A stretch of 64,000 nucleotides of DNA, taken from Pseudomonas fluorescens (lineage in GTDB: Bacteria; Pseudomonadota; Gammaproteobacteria; Pseudomonadales; Pseudomonadaceae). Each line of letters begins with the position of its first letter. The stretch's first letter is position 1. Shown in pieces: positions 11,141 to 19,753 of this stretch. The notes below the pieces were generated by a model. The model did no database searches and was not told the origin of the DNA. It saw only the letters and a program-made list of their open reading frames with translations. The translations under genes were made by a program, and so were the position numbers. The DNA is taken from NCBI RefSeq assembly GCF_902498185.1, contig NZ_CABVIX010000002.1, forward strand, positions 124,001 to 188,000, read 5' to 3'.

Positions 11141-12619
11141 GTGGCTAACCTTCTGTTCTTCCCCCAGCCGTTCCCGGATGAGTCGCTCTACAGCCTGGCC
11201 GTGCGCTATCACAAGCTAGCGGCCAATCCAGGATACCGCGTGTCAAGCCACGAGCTCTTCGGTAGCTACTCGCGTACCTGTGGTTCCATTTTGCCATGCT
11301 GCTTAGGGGCTCTGTCTGAGCGTCTGGGAGGCGCCATTCCCGTAGGAGAGTTGATCAATCGCTTCACACTTTTACCGCTTTATTTGCCGTTTTTGAATGC
11401 ACAGAAGGGCCGCGATGCCGTTGTTCTAATGGGAGGTAATCGGGGTACAGGACTCAAGATGGCCTTGGGCATAACAGCGTCGCGTTTCCTCCAACACGCC
11501 TCGTTTAGATATTGCGAGAGCTGCGTCGGACAGGACATTCTGGAGTGCGGCTTAGCCTACTGGCATCGTATTCATCAAGCTTCGGGCACTTGCGTCTGTC
11601 CGCGCCACAGCGAAGTGCTACAGGCGATGAGATTTCCCAAAGGGGCAGATTGGCGTTGCATGTTGCTACCGGGCGAATCAGGTGGAACGCCGGTTATGGA
11701 CTGTGGAGAACACAGCGCGGCCATTGCGATTGCCCGTATGCAGCTATGGGGGCTCGACCACCCCGATGAGATCAAAGCGATCCAGGCTGGAAATTTTTTC
11801 AGGACCCGTTTGGACGAGATGAGTTTTATTAGGTCTGGTCGAATTAGAGAGGGAATGCTGAGAGAGTTCTTAACCAGGCGACTTCGGTGCAGTCCTAGCG
11901 CTGCCGAGTTTGAAGAAATGGTTCGGTCCTGTGACTGGGTTTTGCAGATCATACGGCGACGAGAGCGAATCGTGCAGCCCTTCAAGTTCTATTTCCTCTG
12001 CTGGCTCCTCGATCTGGAGCTGGAACACCTCAAGACCTACTGTCCAGAGGCCGATATATCCGCTGGTGTTATGGTCTGTCGTGATAGGCCGAATAACCTT
12101 ACTGATGACAATGACCTCCAAGCCCGCCGGTTAGCCTTTGCAAACAGTGCTAACCCCAAATGTCATGACAAGCCGGGCTATCAGTGGTTGTACCGCCACG
12201 ACAGGGAATGGTTGGTCAACTATGTTGCTGCAAACCCCTACCTCAGAGATCGAAAGATTCGAATCGACTGGCAATCCAGGGACTTCACCCTTGCGTCAGA
12301 GCTCGCTAAAGCTAGGGCGATCTTACTTTCTGTACACGGAAAGCCTCAGCAGGTCACCCGCGCTGCTCTATGCAGGCTTGTGGTAAACGCCCACGCTTTC
12401 CTTAAAATGCCGGAACATTTTCCGAGGAGCATAAGGTTGATGGCGGATTTGCTTGAGTCTACTCATGACCACCAGCTGCGTAAAATCCGGTGGGCAATCC
12501 GAGAATACTCTCTGACTGAACACTGTGCCATGAGTGTTCTCTACCGTTATGCCGGAATACGGATATCTCGCGTATCCGAAGATGAAATCCTCATGCAGAT
12601 ACGTGACGATATGGACTAG
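11141..12619 (+). CDS. tnsD: TnsD-type target selector (TniQ family) for attTn7
   Basis: 492-aa TniQ-domain protein. The N-terminus FFPQPFPDESLYSLAVRYH is the family signature; a zinc-binding CCCH set can be read at Cys125, Cys128, Cys153 and His156 (RYCESC and CVCPRH), the arrangement known for E. coli TnsD. TnsD binds the end of glmS and recruits TnsC, matching the observed insertion site. The start is GTG at 11141 with GGGAG/AAGG upstream. Its last 29 bp overlap the end of the convergent second TniQ gene. Confidence 0.9.
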   Translation: MANLLFFPQPFPDESLYSLAVRYHKLAANPGYRVSSHELFGSYSRTCGSILPCCLGALSERLGGAIPVGELINRFTLLPLYLPFLNAQKGRDAVVLMGGNRGTGLKMALGITASRFLQHASFRYCESCVGQDILECGLAYWHRIHQASGTCVCPRHSEVLQAMRFPKGADWRCMLLPGESGGTPVMDCGEHSAAIAIARMQLWGLDHPDEIKAIQAGNFFRTRLDEMSFIRSGRIREGMLREFLTRRLRCSPSAAEFEEMVRSCDWVLQIIRRRERIVQPFKFYFLCWLLDLELEHLKTYCPEADISAGVMVCRDRPNNLTDDNDLQARRLAFANSANPKCHDKPGYQWLYRHDREWLVNYVAANPYLRDRKIRIDWQSRDFTLASELAKARAILLSVHGKPQQVTRAALCRLVVNAHAFLKMPEHFPRSIRLMADLLESTHDHQLRKIRWAIREYSLTEHCAMSVLYRYAGIRISRVSEDEILMQIRDDMD

Positions 12620-13514
12620 TTCTATTGGCTTCGTGCAAGAGTTTATTGAATATGGATTTTTTCTTCTCTCGCAGGAGGTCTTGCTCATCTTGGTTCGCTA
12701 GCAAATTTAAATAATTCTCAGCGGTGTGACATCCTAAAAATACATACATAGGAAATTTGTCACTGGTGGAGATACTGCTCGTGGTAAGTCTCGACGTAAT
12801 CCCCATTTCTTTGTAAATCAGTTTGGAAATATCCAGCTCGGTGCGTTCGAATTCTCTAGTGCGATTAATCATGAGGCTTGCATATGCGATAAAGTCTGCC
12901 GTTCCATCATGTATCATCGGGCCGCGGTAGCCCAGAAGATCTGCGACAAATTTGGCGTACATATGACGGGTTGATCCGAATTCTCGCTTTTGACGTCTTG
13001 ACCATTTGCCCTGCTTGCTGCACTTGGCTAGGTGACCAATCTCGTGCTTTTTCAGTGGCATTGAGCAGGCCGGACATGTTTCGATTAGAGTGCAAGCATG
13101 AGTACTGCAAACCTGTACGGAACCCAACACGTGCCTGCAATGAATATAGGGGCTTCCGCAGTTATTCAAGTCTTCGAGAACGCAATCTGGACAAACTTTC
13201 TGCCAAGTCTTTGGTGTGACGATTGCGGTCGCTCGATGACGACCAAGCGCAGCTATCATAGGATACAAAGTGTGGTCGTTTAGGACTAGTTCGGAAATTT
13301 TGTGGTCGTCTAGCAGTTTTGGGTAATAAAATTCTTGATGCGGCCGCCACTCTGCTTGCACGGTGCTTAAGGTTTTACTAATCCCAAAGCCAACACGAGG
13401 TATCGGTTTTATATAGAAATCTTCAGTTTTTAGAGATTTAATACCTAGAAGCTCATTGCCTCGCTTAAGCGCTGATGCGACATATTCTCCAGGTAATGGT
13501 GCGAAAATTCTCAT
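12591..13514 (-). CDS. Second, shorter TniQ-family protein
   Basis: 307-aa protein with TniQ hallmarks: N-terminal FAPLPGEYVASALKRGNELLG, then a zinc-finger set Cys108/Cys111 (KVCPDC), His125/His128, Cys136/His139 (VCSTH) and Cys147/Cys150 (CPAC). It is much shorter than TnsD (492 aa) and lacks the long C-terminal region used by TnsD for sequence-specific DNA binding. It is transcribed against tnsABCD and converges on tnsD with a 29-bp overlap. The DNA is strikingly AT-rich compared with its surroundings. Known elements with two TniQ proteins use one for attTn7 and another for an alternative target; whether this one selects a second target, replaces TnsE or is a relic is not decided by sequence. 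No cas genes or CRISPR lie nearby. Confidence 0.8.
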   Translation of the reverse strand: MRIFAPLPGEYVASALKRGNELLGIKSLKTEDFYIKPIPRVGFGISKTLSTVQAEWRPHQEFYYPKLLDDHKISELVLNDHTLYPMIAALGRHRATAIVTPKTWQKVCPDCVLEDLNNCGSPYIHCRHVLGSVQVCSTHACTLIETCPACSMPLKKHEIGHLAKCSKQGKWSRRQKREFGSTRHMYAKFVADLLGYRGPMIHDGTADFIAYASLMINRTREFERTELDISKLIYKEMGITSRLTTSSISTSDKFPMYVFLGCHTAENYLNLLANQDEQDLLREKKKSIFNKLLHEANRTSPYRHVSA

Positions 13515-13693
13515 TAATTGAAGTGCTTGTACACGTTGCTAGACGGGCGGTATGCCATTTTAGTTAGAAGTCACCGGTATCGCATCCACATTGGTGACCG
13601 TATTGGGCTATTGTGAAGGTGGAAGGGCGCCGGACGTGCTTGGGAATCAAAATGGCTAGTCTGGCAGCCAACGCACAAGAGGAGGTCGATGCA

Positions 13694-14164
13694 GTGAATC
13701 CTACAAGCACTCGCCCACCTGTTGAATCGCAGGCCTTTCCACCAACGTTCCACCTGGTTCATACCCACCCCGACGGGTTGAGCCAGCTGGAGCTCCTGAG
13801 TCTAGTCCAAACAGGATTCTTTTTCAGCGACGTGAAGTGCATGGTCGAGTCATCGAGCCTGTTCAAGGCTCGTAACCTCGTCGGGCGAATCACAGGAAGA
13901 TCGACCAGAAGCATTCACCGTCTGAGCCATCCCGCTCAGGCCCATCGTCTGGATGCCCAGCAGAGCGCGGTGGCGTTCCAGTATGCGAAAGGACTGGAGC
14001 TTGCATCGAAGGTATTTGGCTCTCAGATGCTCGCGGAGCAGTGGCTTTGTCGGCCGTGCGGCCGTTTGTTGGGGTTTGTACCCTTCGAGATGCTCGACAC
14101 GTCGCTCGGGTTCAGCGTCGTAGCGGACTATCTTGAGCGTATACGCTTGGGTGTCTACCAGTAG
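13694..14164 (+). CDS. Orphan antitoxin-like protein (Xre/MbcA/ParS toxin-binding domain)
   Basis: The C-terminal region reads AFQYAKGLELASKVFGSQMLAEQWLCRPCGRLLGFVPFEMLDTSLGFSVVADYLERIRLGVY (described in parts: FGS...A..WL, L.G..P.EMLDT, V.DYLERI..GVY), the pattern of the DUF2384 toxin-binding domain of ParS/Xre antitoxins. I choose the GTG start at 13694 because GGAGGT lies 7 nt before it; upstream starts at 13613 and 13652 lack this. No RES-domain toxin is found on either side, so either the partner was lost or the protein acts alone. It sits between the transposition module and the metal cargo. Confidence 0.65.
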   Translation: MNPTSTRPPVESQAFPPTFHLVHTHPDGLSQLELLSLVQTGFFFSDVKCMVESSSLFKARNLVGRITGRSTRSIHRLSHPAQAHRLDAQQSAVAFQYAKGLELASKVFGSQMLAEQWLCRPCGRLLGFVPFEMLDTSLGFSVVADYLERIRLGVYQ

Positions 14165-14228
14165 CTTGCCTGAGGGCGAGGTTGGTATGCGGCGAGGAGG
14201 CAACGCTACCTCTTTTTACATGCGGGAC

Positions 14229-14242
14229 TTACAACCTTGTAA
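14229..14242 (+). promoter_or_regulatory. CopR-type box upstream of DUF2790 gene
   Basis: TTACA-ACCT-TGTAA, the same TTACA-N4-TGTAA palindrome found before copA (19733-19746) and before the Cys-rich copper protein (28942-28955). It lies 67 bp before the start at 14310, consistent with activation by the CopRS pair of this element. Confidence 0.65.
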
Positions 14243-14309
14243 TTCCCGTATCACTCAATTGACAGCGATCAACCCCTAATCTTCAGTCACGTTTATTGGA
14301 GTGATTGAA

Positions 14310-14642
14310 ATGAAAGTCATCAAAAGTATCACCGCTATCCTGGCCCTAGTGGCTTCGTCAGCCGTACTCGCCGAAGGAGGATCCGACCGTCTGCATGGAA
14401 AGATGATTCAGGCCAATGAGCAAGCTATGCGAGCTTATGCCGCTGCCAAGGGAAAGAACCCACCGGAGGTGATCCACTATCGCTACGGGATGCGGCTCGA
14501 CGTGGCGAAGGTGATCAGCATGACGTCGACCAAGGCGAGCTGTGACGTGATGCCGGCACAGATGAATTACGAGGATTCCAACGGAGACGTGAAAATCCTT
14601 GAATACCGGACCGCTGGAGTCGGTTGCCGGGGCCAGAACTGA
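14310..14642 (+). CDS. DUF2790 family small secreted protein
   Basis: 110-aa protein with an N-terminal signal peptide (MKVIKSITAILALVASSAVLAEGG) and the short Pseudomonas DUF2790 domain (VIHYRYGMRLDVAKVISM, ending YRTAGVGC). Two Cys residues in the mature part could pair or bind metal. Start ATG 14310 has GGAG 8 nt upstream. The AEGGSDR segment after the signal peptide resembles AEGGADR in the PtrA-like gene at 19754-19960, suggesting both belong to the copper response; the CopR-type box upstream supports this. Its biochemical role is unknown. Confidence 0.8.
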   Translation: MKVIKSITAILALVASSAVLAEGGSDRLHGKMIQANEQAMRAYAAAKGKNPPEVIHYRYGMRLDVAKVISMTSTKASCDVMPAQMNYEDSNGDVKILEYRTAGVGCRGQN

Positions 14643-14779
14643 GCACTGAGCGAGTGGACAGGACTTACTCTGATAAAACGCCGGGTTGAAGCGTCAATTC
14701 CGGCAATAGATCGCCTGGTCACCGGCTTTCATGACTGGTGGAGTACGATGAGGACTGGTAGCTCAGGCAGGAGAGTCCA

Positions 14780-14968
14780 ATGACTCAATCAGCGCGCACC
14801 ACGGTAAAGTGCCTAGATCCCGGCGACGGCTCCGGCGATGTGATTGTGGAATTACCCGATGACATTTTGCGCGAGCTCGGGGTCACGACGGGCGACAGAC
14901 TCTCCATCGAGCTCATCAACGGCGATATCGTACTCAAGCCAGTCCGCGAGCGCCGTGAATCTGACTAG
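14780..14968 (+). CDS. AbrB/SpoVT-like DNA-binding protein (antitoxin-like)
   Basis: 62 aa with the swapped-hairpin AbrB pattern: IVELPDDILRELGVTTGDRLSIELINGDIVLKP (read in parts: V.LP.DIL.ELG...GD.L.IE...G.I.L.P). Good Shine-Dalgarno GGAGAG lies 7 nt before the ATG. Such short proteins are usually antitoxins of type II modules or transition-state regulators; no toxin gene follows, the next genes being the convergent copper operon. Function is therefore inferred only at family level. Confidence 0.75.
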   Translation: MTQSARTTVKCLDPGDGSGDVIVELPDDILRELGVTTGDRLSIELINGDIVLKPVRERRESD

Positions 14969-15033
14969 CTACCCTTTGTAGCCCCTCTCTGTCGTCCTGT
15001 TGAGCTGATGAAGCTTTCTAGCGGGGGAATAAG

Positions 15034-15059
15034 GGACGGCAGTCAGCCTACCGCCGTCC
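15034..15059 (-). terminator. Possible terminator of the copA operon
   Basis: Inverted repeat GGACGGC-N12-GCCGTCC 15 bp beyond the stop of the last copA-operon gene (leftward). It lacks a good T-run (CTTATTCC follows on the minus strand), so termination is uncertain. Confidence 0.35.
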
Positions 15060-15073
15060 TCCTGGTAGGTGCG

Positions 15074-15529
15074 TTATTTGGCTGGATAGTTGGCGACTAC
15101 TTGGTCCTCGCCGCTTTTGATTAAACCAATGACTTGGTAGGCATGGCTTACGCCATCAACCTCCATGCCTGGGGACCCAGCTGGCATTCCTGGTACGGCG
15201 ATCCCGACTAGATCGTTCCGCCCCCTGAGTTCTCGAATCTGCTCAGCTGGCACGTGACCTTCAACAAACTTTCCGTCGATCACAGCTGTGTGGCAGGACG
15301 CTAACCGTGGCGCTACGCCCAGCTTCTGTTTCACTGCGCTCATGTCCGTCTCAACATGGTCGGTCACTTTGAAACCATTGGCTTCCAGGTGCGCGATCCA
15401 CTTCTTGCAGCAACCGCAGTTCGCGTCTCGGTGAACGTCGATGGACAATGGCTCGGCAGCATAGGCCGCCGAGGTCACCAGAAGCCCAGCGATAGCGGCT
15501 AGCCGAACGAATATCCGGTTAGTTGGCAT
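15074..15529 (-). CDS. DUF411 periplasmic metal-binding protein
   Basis: 151-aa DUF411 protein with signal peptide (ending SAAYAAEP) and the thioredoxin-like metal site DANCGCCKKW. Members are found in copper and silver clusters and are thought to bind Cu(I). The ATG at 15529 overlaps the end of the upstream cytochrome c gene by 11 bp, so translation is coupled. It is the last gene of the leftward copA operon. Confidence 0.85.
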   Translation of the reverse strand: MPTNRIFVRLAAIAGLLVTSAAYAAEPLSIDVHRDANCGCCKKWIAHLEANGFKVTDHVETDMSAVKQKLGVAPRLASCHTAVIDGKFVEGHVPAEQIRELRGRNDLVGIAVPGMPAGSPGMEVDGVSHAYQVIGLIKSGEDQVVANYPAK

Positions 15530-16301
15530 GAGTGTGCTCCTTACCGTCTTTGTGAACATGCGTCTTTGGCGACGATGTCGGGTGGGCATCCGAATGGGCC
15601 TCGGCCGCATTGTGGTCACCGTGATGATCTGCCGCTTGAGCGGAGCCTGCGGGTGCAGCTCCATGGTCGTGAGCTGCCTGGGCATGATCGTCGTCTGCCG
15701 CTTCATCGTGATCACCATGCTCGGCACGACCGCTCCCGCCGTGCTGGCCCTCATGGTTGTGCATATCGCTTTCACCGCCGCCGTGCTGGTGGCCGCCGCT
15801 CGTGGCCACCAAGGCCTTGTACTGCTCGGCATTCATCTGGGGCAGTTGATCCAGGAACGCGACGATTCCCCAGATGTACTCATCGCCCATGCTCTTGCCC
15901 CAGGCGGGCATGCCCGTGGCTTTGATACCGTGCTTGATTGTCCAGAATGCGGCGGCTGGATCGCCTCCGACACCCACCTTGGTGAGGTCGGGTGGCGACG
16001 GGTATAGCGCTTGGCTTAGCTCAGTCTTCCCAACGCCAGGGGCAAGGTGACAGCCTATACACATGGCGTTGTAGTTGCCCGCCCCCGCTTTGATCAACGC
16101 GGCTTCCTTCAGATCAGGGACTTCGATGTCTCGCGCTCGAACCTCAATAGACCGATCACGAGCCATGGCGAGAAAGGAATGGACTGCCGGGAAGTGAGGA
16201 TCATCAGCGCCGACATTCACCAGACCGAAATAGGCTGTGCCCAATACCGCAGCACTTCCGACAGCACCGGCCCCAAGCAGCGTTGTAATTGTTTTTTTCA
16301 T
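15519..16301 (-). CDS. Cytochrome c with His-rich C-terminal tail
   Basis: 260-aa exported protein starting MKKTITTLLGAGAVG. A single c-type heme site CIGCH follows the segment AGNYNAM; the likely axial Met lies in GMPAWGKSMGDEYIW. After the cytochrome domain a tail of roughly 100 residues is very rich in His, Asp and Ala (HNHEGQHGGSGRAEHGDHDE, ending KEHTHAN) and likely binds metal. I take the start at 16301 rather than the upstream GTG at 16364 because it begins the signal peptide. It lies between copB and the DUF411 gene, suggesting a role in periplasmic copper redox chemistry; this is inference. Confidence 0.85.
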   Translation of the reverse strand: MKKTITTLLGAGAVGSAAVLGTAYFGLVNVGADDPHFPAVHSFLAMARDRSIEVRARDIEVPDLKEAALIKAGAGNYNAMCIGCHLAPGVGKTELSQALYPSPPDLTKVGVGGDPAAAFWTIKHGIKATGMPAWGKSMGDEYIWGIVAFLDQLPQMNAEQYKALVATSGGHQHGGGESDMHNHEGQHGGSGRAEHGDHDEAADDDHAQAAHDHGAAPAGSAQAADHHGDHNAAEAHSDAHPTSSPKTHVHKDGKEHTHAN

Positions 16302-16311
16302 GTTGGAATTC

Positions 16312-17427
16312 TCAGAACCACATCCGGATACCGGCAACGAAGCGTGCCTCATCAACATCTCCACCCTCGTCTCGGATGAAGTCAGCGGTGTTGCCGTAGG
16401 AGCGGCTCCAGGTAACGCCTATGTATGGAGCAAACTGGCGGACAATTTCATACCGTAGGCGCAGCCCGACTTCGGTATTGGCAAGGCCCGAGCCAACGCC
16501 GCGCTCAGGATCGTTCTTGCCATAGAAATTGACCTCGGCCGTGGGCTGCAAAATCAAGCGATTGGTCAGCAGGATGTCGTATTCGCCCTCAAGACGCGCA
16601 GCAGTCTGACCGTTCTCGCCTATAAACGCCGTGGCTTCGGCCTCGAAGTCATACAGAGCCATGCCCTGAATACCAAAGGCTGCCCAGGTCTGTGGGGATT
16701 CCGGTTTGAAATCCTGGCGGACCCCGGCGACCACATCCCACCAAGGGCTGACCGAGCGCCCGTACAGGAGTTGCAGCTCAGCATCTTCGGTTACCCCATT
16801 GGTGCGCTCGCCTTCCGAACGAAGCCAGAGGCGATTAATGTCGCCGCCTATCCAGCCTGATGCGTCCCAGGCCAGGGTGCTGCCCTCATCGGCGTCCTGG
16901 TATTCGAGCTGGTCCAACAGGAAGAAGCTGTTGATTCCGCTGTCGTGCACTTGGTGGCCACCCAGGGGCGGAAAGGCCGACTCGCGATCCGCATCAGTGA
17001 GCACTGGAATCGGCGTGCGGCTCGTCGTGGTCGGAGAAGTCGCTGAGCTATGGTTCATCTGGGAATGGTCCATGCCCTTCATAGAGCCGTGATCCATGCC
17101 CTGCATGTTTCCATGGTTCATTTTGCTGTGGTCCATCTTGTTGTGGTCCACCGGGCTGGATTTACTCTTGCTTTGAGCATGCCCCATCTGGCTGTGATCA
17201 ACAGGGGCAGGCTTTTTCTGCTGTTTGCCCATCCCCATCTTGCTGTGATCCATCGCCGGCATCGATTCGGATGGAGCAGCATCCATTTGCATGGAGCCGT
17301 GCCCCATTTTCGAATGATCCATGCCCGAGTGATCCATTTCTTCAGCAGCGAAGCTGGGCGTTACGCCCAGCATGCTGATCGAAACGGTCAGAGCCAGCAG
17401 CGAAGGCCGCCCGAGGCTATTGGCCAT
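16312..17427 (-). CDS. copB: Copper resistance protein B (outer membrane)
   Basis: 371 aa. A signal peptide (ending TPSFAAEE) is followed by about 130 residues of Met/His-rich [12 protein letters not shown] repeats, then the CopB beta-barrel domain ([42 protein letters not shown], ending [11 protein letters not shown]). CopB is an outer-membrane partner of the oxidase CopA in periplasmic copper sequestration. Start ATG 17427 lies 11 bp inside the upstream small gene. The repeat region makes long antisense open frames that are not genes. Confidence 0.95.
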   Translation of the reverse strand: MANSLGRPSLLALTVSISMLGVTPSFAAEEMDHSGMDHSKMGHGSMQMDAAPSESMPAMDHSKMGMGKQQKKPAPVDHSQMGHAQSKSKSSPVDHNKMDHSKMNHGNMQGMDHGSMKGMDHSQMNHSSATSPTTTSRTPIPVLTDADRESAFPPLGGHQVHDSGINSFFLLDQLEYQDADEGSTLAWDASGWIGGDINRLWLRSEGERTNGVTEDAELQLLYGRSVSPWWDVVAGVRQDFKPESPQTWAAFGIQGMALYDFEAEATAFIGENGQTAARLEGEYDILLTNRLILQPTAEVNFYGKNDPERGVGSGLANTEVGLRLRYEIVRQFAPYIGVTWSRSYGNTADFIRDEGGDVDEARFVAGIRMWF

Positions 17428-17740
17428 CTTTCCCTGCCTTAGCTTTGTCGCTGCCATGCGATTTCATCATTTTGTCGTGGTCCATGCCTTCCATCGAGCC
17501 ATGGTCCATTCCCTTCATCGAGCCGTGGTCCATACCTTCCATGGAACCATGGTCCATGCCTTCATGGTTCATCCCCTGGCCCTGCTTGTCCTGCGAGCCT
17601 TTGGCTTTGCCGGCCTCTGTGGTTTTCTGGGAATGCTGATCATGATTGTCGCTGGACCACGACGACGGGGCATAAACAGCCAGAATGCCTACCATCGCAG
17701 CAGAAAGGAAAAAGGCGCTTCGTTTCATTGGTTTGCTCAT
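17417..17740 (-). CDS. Small Met/His-rich periplasmic copper-binding protein
   Basis: 107 aa, signal peptide [20 protein letters not shown] followed by [24 protein letters not shown] repeats and a Lys-rich end. Start ATG 17740 has GGAG 8 nt upstream; ATG 17728 is an alternative. The repeat unit is the same as in CopA and CopB, between which it lies, so it probably loads or buffers Cu(I) for them. No enzymatic domain is visible. Confidence 0.75.
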   Translation of the reverse strand: MSKPMKRSAFFLSAAMVGILAVYAPSSWSSDNHDQHSQKTTEAGKAKGSQDKQGQGMNHEGMDHGSMEGMDHGSMKGMDHGSMEGMDHDKMMKSHGSDKAKAGKDGQ

Positions 17741-17754
17741 CTCAAATCTCCAGT

Positions 17755-19572
17755 TCATTCGTCCACACGTACTTCTCGGAACATGCCCATTTCCATGTGG
17801 AACAGTAGGTGACAGTGATAGGCCCAACGTCCCAAGGCATCTGCGGTGACGCGATAGCTTCGTTTTGAGCCAGGTGGCATGTCGATGGTGTGCTTGCGAA
17901 CCATGAAGTTGCCGTTCTCGTCCTCCAGATCACTCCACATACCGTGGAGGTGGATGGGGTGAGTCATCATGGTGTCGTTGACCAAGGTGATGCGAAGACG
18001 CTCGCCATATTTCAACCGCAGCGGTTCAGCGTCGGAGAATTTGATACCGTCGAACGACCACGCGAACTTCTCCATGTGGCCGGTAAGGTGCAGTTCGATT
18101 GTCCGTCCAGGCTCTCGACCATCGGGATCGATGAAGGTGCTCCGCAGATCGGCGTACGTCAGCACTCGACGCCCGTTGTTGCGTAGGCCAATTCCCGGAT
18201 CGTTCAGCTTTGGCGTTGGCGACATAGTCTGCATATCGACCAGTGGGTTGTTGGTCTCGGAAGCCGGATGGCTTTGCATTGCGCCGCTCATGCCGGCCAT
18301 GCCTTCATTGCCCATCCCAGTCATCTTGCTGTGGTCCATACCGGCCATGCTGCCGTGGTCCATTCCAGCCATCTTGCTGTGATCCATGCCGGCCATGCTG
18401 CCCTGGTCCATGCCAGCCATGCTGCCATGATCCATTCCGCCCATGCTGCCGTGGTCCATGCCCATATCGCTCATGGCGATGATCGGGCGTGGATCTACCG
18501 CCGGTACGGGCGCTTGCAAGCCTTCGCGAACTGCCAGGGTGCCTCGGGAATACCCGGTACGGTCCATGGATTGCGCGAAAATCGTATAGGCCTGTTCGTT
18601 TTCAGGCTCGACGATGACATCGTAGGTTTCAGCAACGGCGATCCGGAACTCATCGACCGATACGGGTTTGACGTACTGGCCGTCGGCAGCCACAACCGTC
18701 ATCTTGAGCCCAGGAATCCGGACATCGAAATAGGTCATGGCCGAGCCGTTGATGAATCGCAGGCGGATCTTCTCGCCGGGCTTGAAGATACCCGTCCAGT
18801 TGCCGTTCGGAGCTTGGCCGTTCATGAGGTAGGTGTAGGTATACCCGCTCACATCTGCGAGGTCGGTGGGGCTCATCTTCATTTCAGCCCACATCTTCCG
18901 ATCCGCTACAGCGGCCGACCAGCCTTTCTCGCTCACGTCGTCAACGAAGTCGCTGACCGTGCGCTTGTGGAAGTTGTAATAGTCGGACTGCTTCTTGAGT
19001 TTGGAGAGCACCCGCGCCGGGTCCTCATCCGTCCAATCGCTGAGCATGACGACGTAATCGCGGTCATATACAAACGGCTCGGGATCCTTAGCATCGATCA
19101 CCAGTGCGCCATAGACCCCAGACTGCTCTTGGAGGCCTGAGTGGCTGTGATACCAGTAAGTGCCGTTCTGGTGGACCTTGAACTTGTATTCGTACATGCC
19201 ATCGGGAGCGATGCCGTGAAAGCTCAAGCCCGGCACACCGTCCATATTGGCGGGCAGGATTATGCCGTGCCAGTGAATGGAGGTGTCCTGTTTCAACCGG
19301 TTGCGTACACGCAGCGTCACGGTGTCGCCTTCGCGCCATCGCAGGATCGGCCCAGGCACGGAGCCGTTGATGGCCATGGCCGTACGAGCTGCCCCCGTAA
19401 TGTTGACGGGCAGTTCACCGATATACAGGTCGAATTCATTGCCGCTGAGCACGTTCGGTTGGCCAGGGCTGGTCACAGCCCAGACCGGCGCGCGCCACAT
19501 GCCGAGCCCACCCAGAAGTCCGGTAGCGGCCAGGCCTTTGACGAATGATCGTCTCGTGGTTTTGCTTTGCAT
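17755..19572 (-). CDS. copA: Multicopper oxidase CopA
   Basis: 605-aa periplasmic multicopper oxidase, exported folded by the Tat route (RRSFVKG at residues 7-13). The copper ligands are visible: HWHGIILP and YWYHSHSG in the first cupredoxin domain, HPIHLHGMWSDL and WAYHCHLLFHMEMGMF in the last. A block of about eight 8-residue Met-rich repeats (GMDHGSMA type) is inserted before the last domain. It oxidises Cu(I) to the less toxic Cu(II) and binds extra copper. It leads a leftward operon (copA, small peptide, copB, cytochrome c, DUF411) preceded by a CopR-type box. Confidence 0.97.
   Translation of the reverse strand: MQSKTTRRSFVKGLAATGLLGGLGMWRAPVWAVTSPGQPNVLSGNEFDLYIGELPVNITGAARTAMAINGSVPGPILRWREGDTVTLRVRNRLKQDTSIHWHGIILPANMDGVPGLSFHGIAPDGMYEYKFKVHQNGTYWYHSHSGLQEQSGVYGALVIDAKDPEPFVYDRDYVVMLSDWTDEDPARVLSKLKKQSDYYNFHKRTVSDFVDDVSEKGWSAAVADRKMWAEMKMSPTDLADVSGYTYTYLMNGQAPNGNWTGIFKPGEKIRLRFINGSAMTYFDVRIPGLKMTVVAADGQYVKPVSVDEFRIAVAETYDVIVEPENEQAYTIFAQSMDRTGYSRGTLAVREGLQAPVPAVDPRPIIAMSDMGMDHGSMGGMDHGSMAGMDQGSMAGMDHSKMAGMDHGSMAGMDHSKMTGMGNEGMAGMSGAMQSHPASETNNPLVDMQTMSPTPKLNDPGIGLRNNGRRVLTYADLRSTFIDPDGREPGRTIELHLTGHMEKFAWSFDGIKFSDAEPLRLKYGERLRITLVNDTMMTHPIHLHGMWSDLEDENGNFMVRKHTIDMPPGSKRSYRVTADALGRWAYHCHLLFHMEMGMFREVRVDE
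18300..18470 (-). repeat. 24-bp tandem repeats encoding Met-rich copper-binding units
   Basis: Inside copA, about seven tandem 24-bp units of the type GCCATGCTGCCGTGGTCCAT plus 4 nt encode GMDHGSMA/GMDHSKMA octapeptides. Similar shorter repeats occur in copB and in the small peptide gene next to it. Exact copy edges are approximate. Confidence 0.7.
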
Positions 19573-19730
19573 GCCGTTGCGTCCAGTCAGGTAGATCGCT
19601 GATATCCAGGCTGCTCGATGGCGCAGCCCTTGGGTTCGTTGGAGCTCTCACCAGTCTCGTAGACTTTCGCTACTGCGCGAGGCTGATGAGAGGCCGTAGT
19701 CTGAAACTGCCATAGTTCAGATTCCGGAGT

Positions 19731-19747
19731 GATTACATTTCTGTAAG
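19731..19747 (-). promoter_or_regulatory. CopR-type box upstream of copA
   Basis: GATTACATTTCTGTAAG contains TTACA-N4-TGTAA (19733-19746). Its reverse complement is identical over 17 bp to the box at 28941-28957. It lies about 160 bp before the copA start, just past the ptrA-like gene. Confidence 0.75.
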
Positions 19748-19753
19748 CTCGGA

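Noticed and set aside
18268..19140. Plus-strand frames with HAGHAA-type repeats over copA and copB
   Set aside because: They are translations of the Met-rich repeat DNA in the wrong frame.
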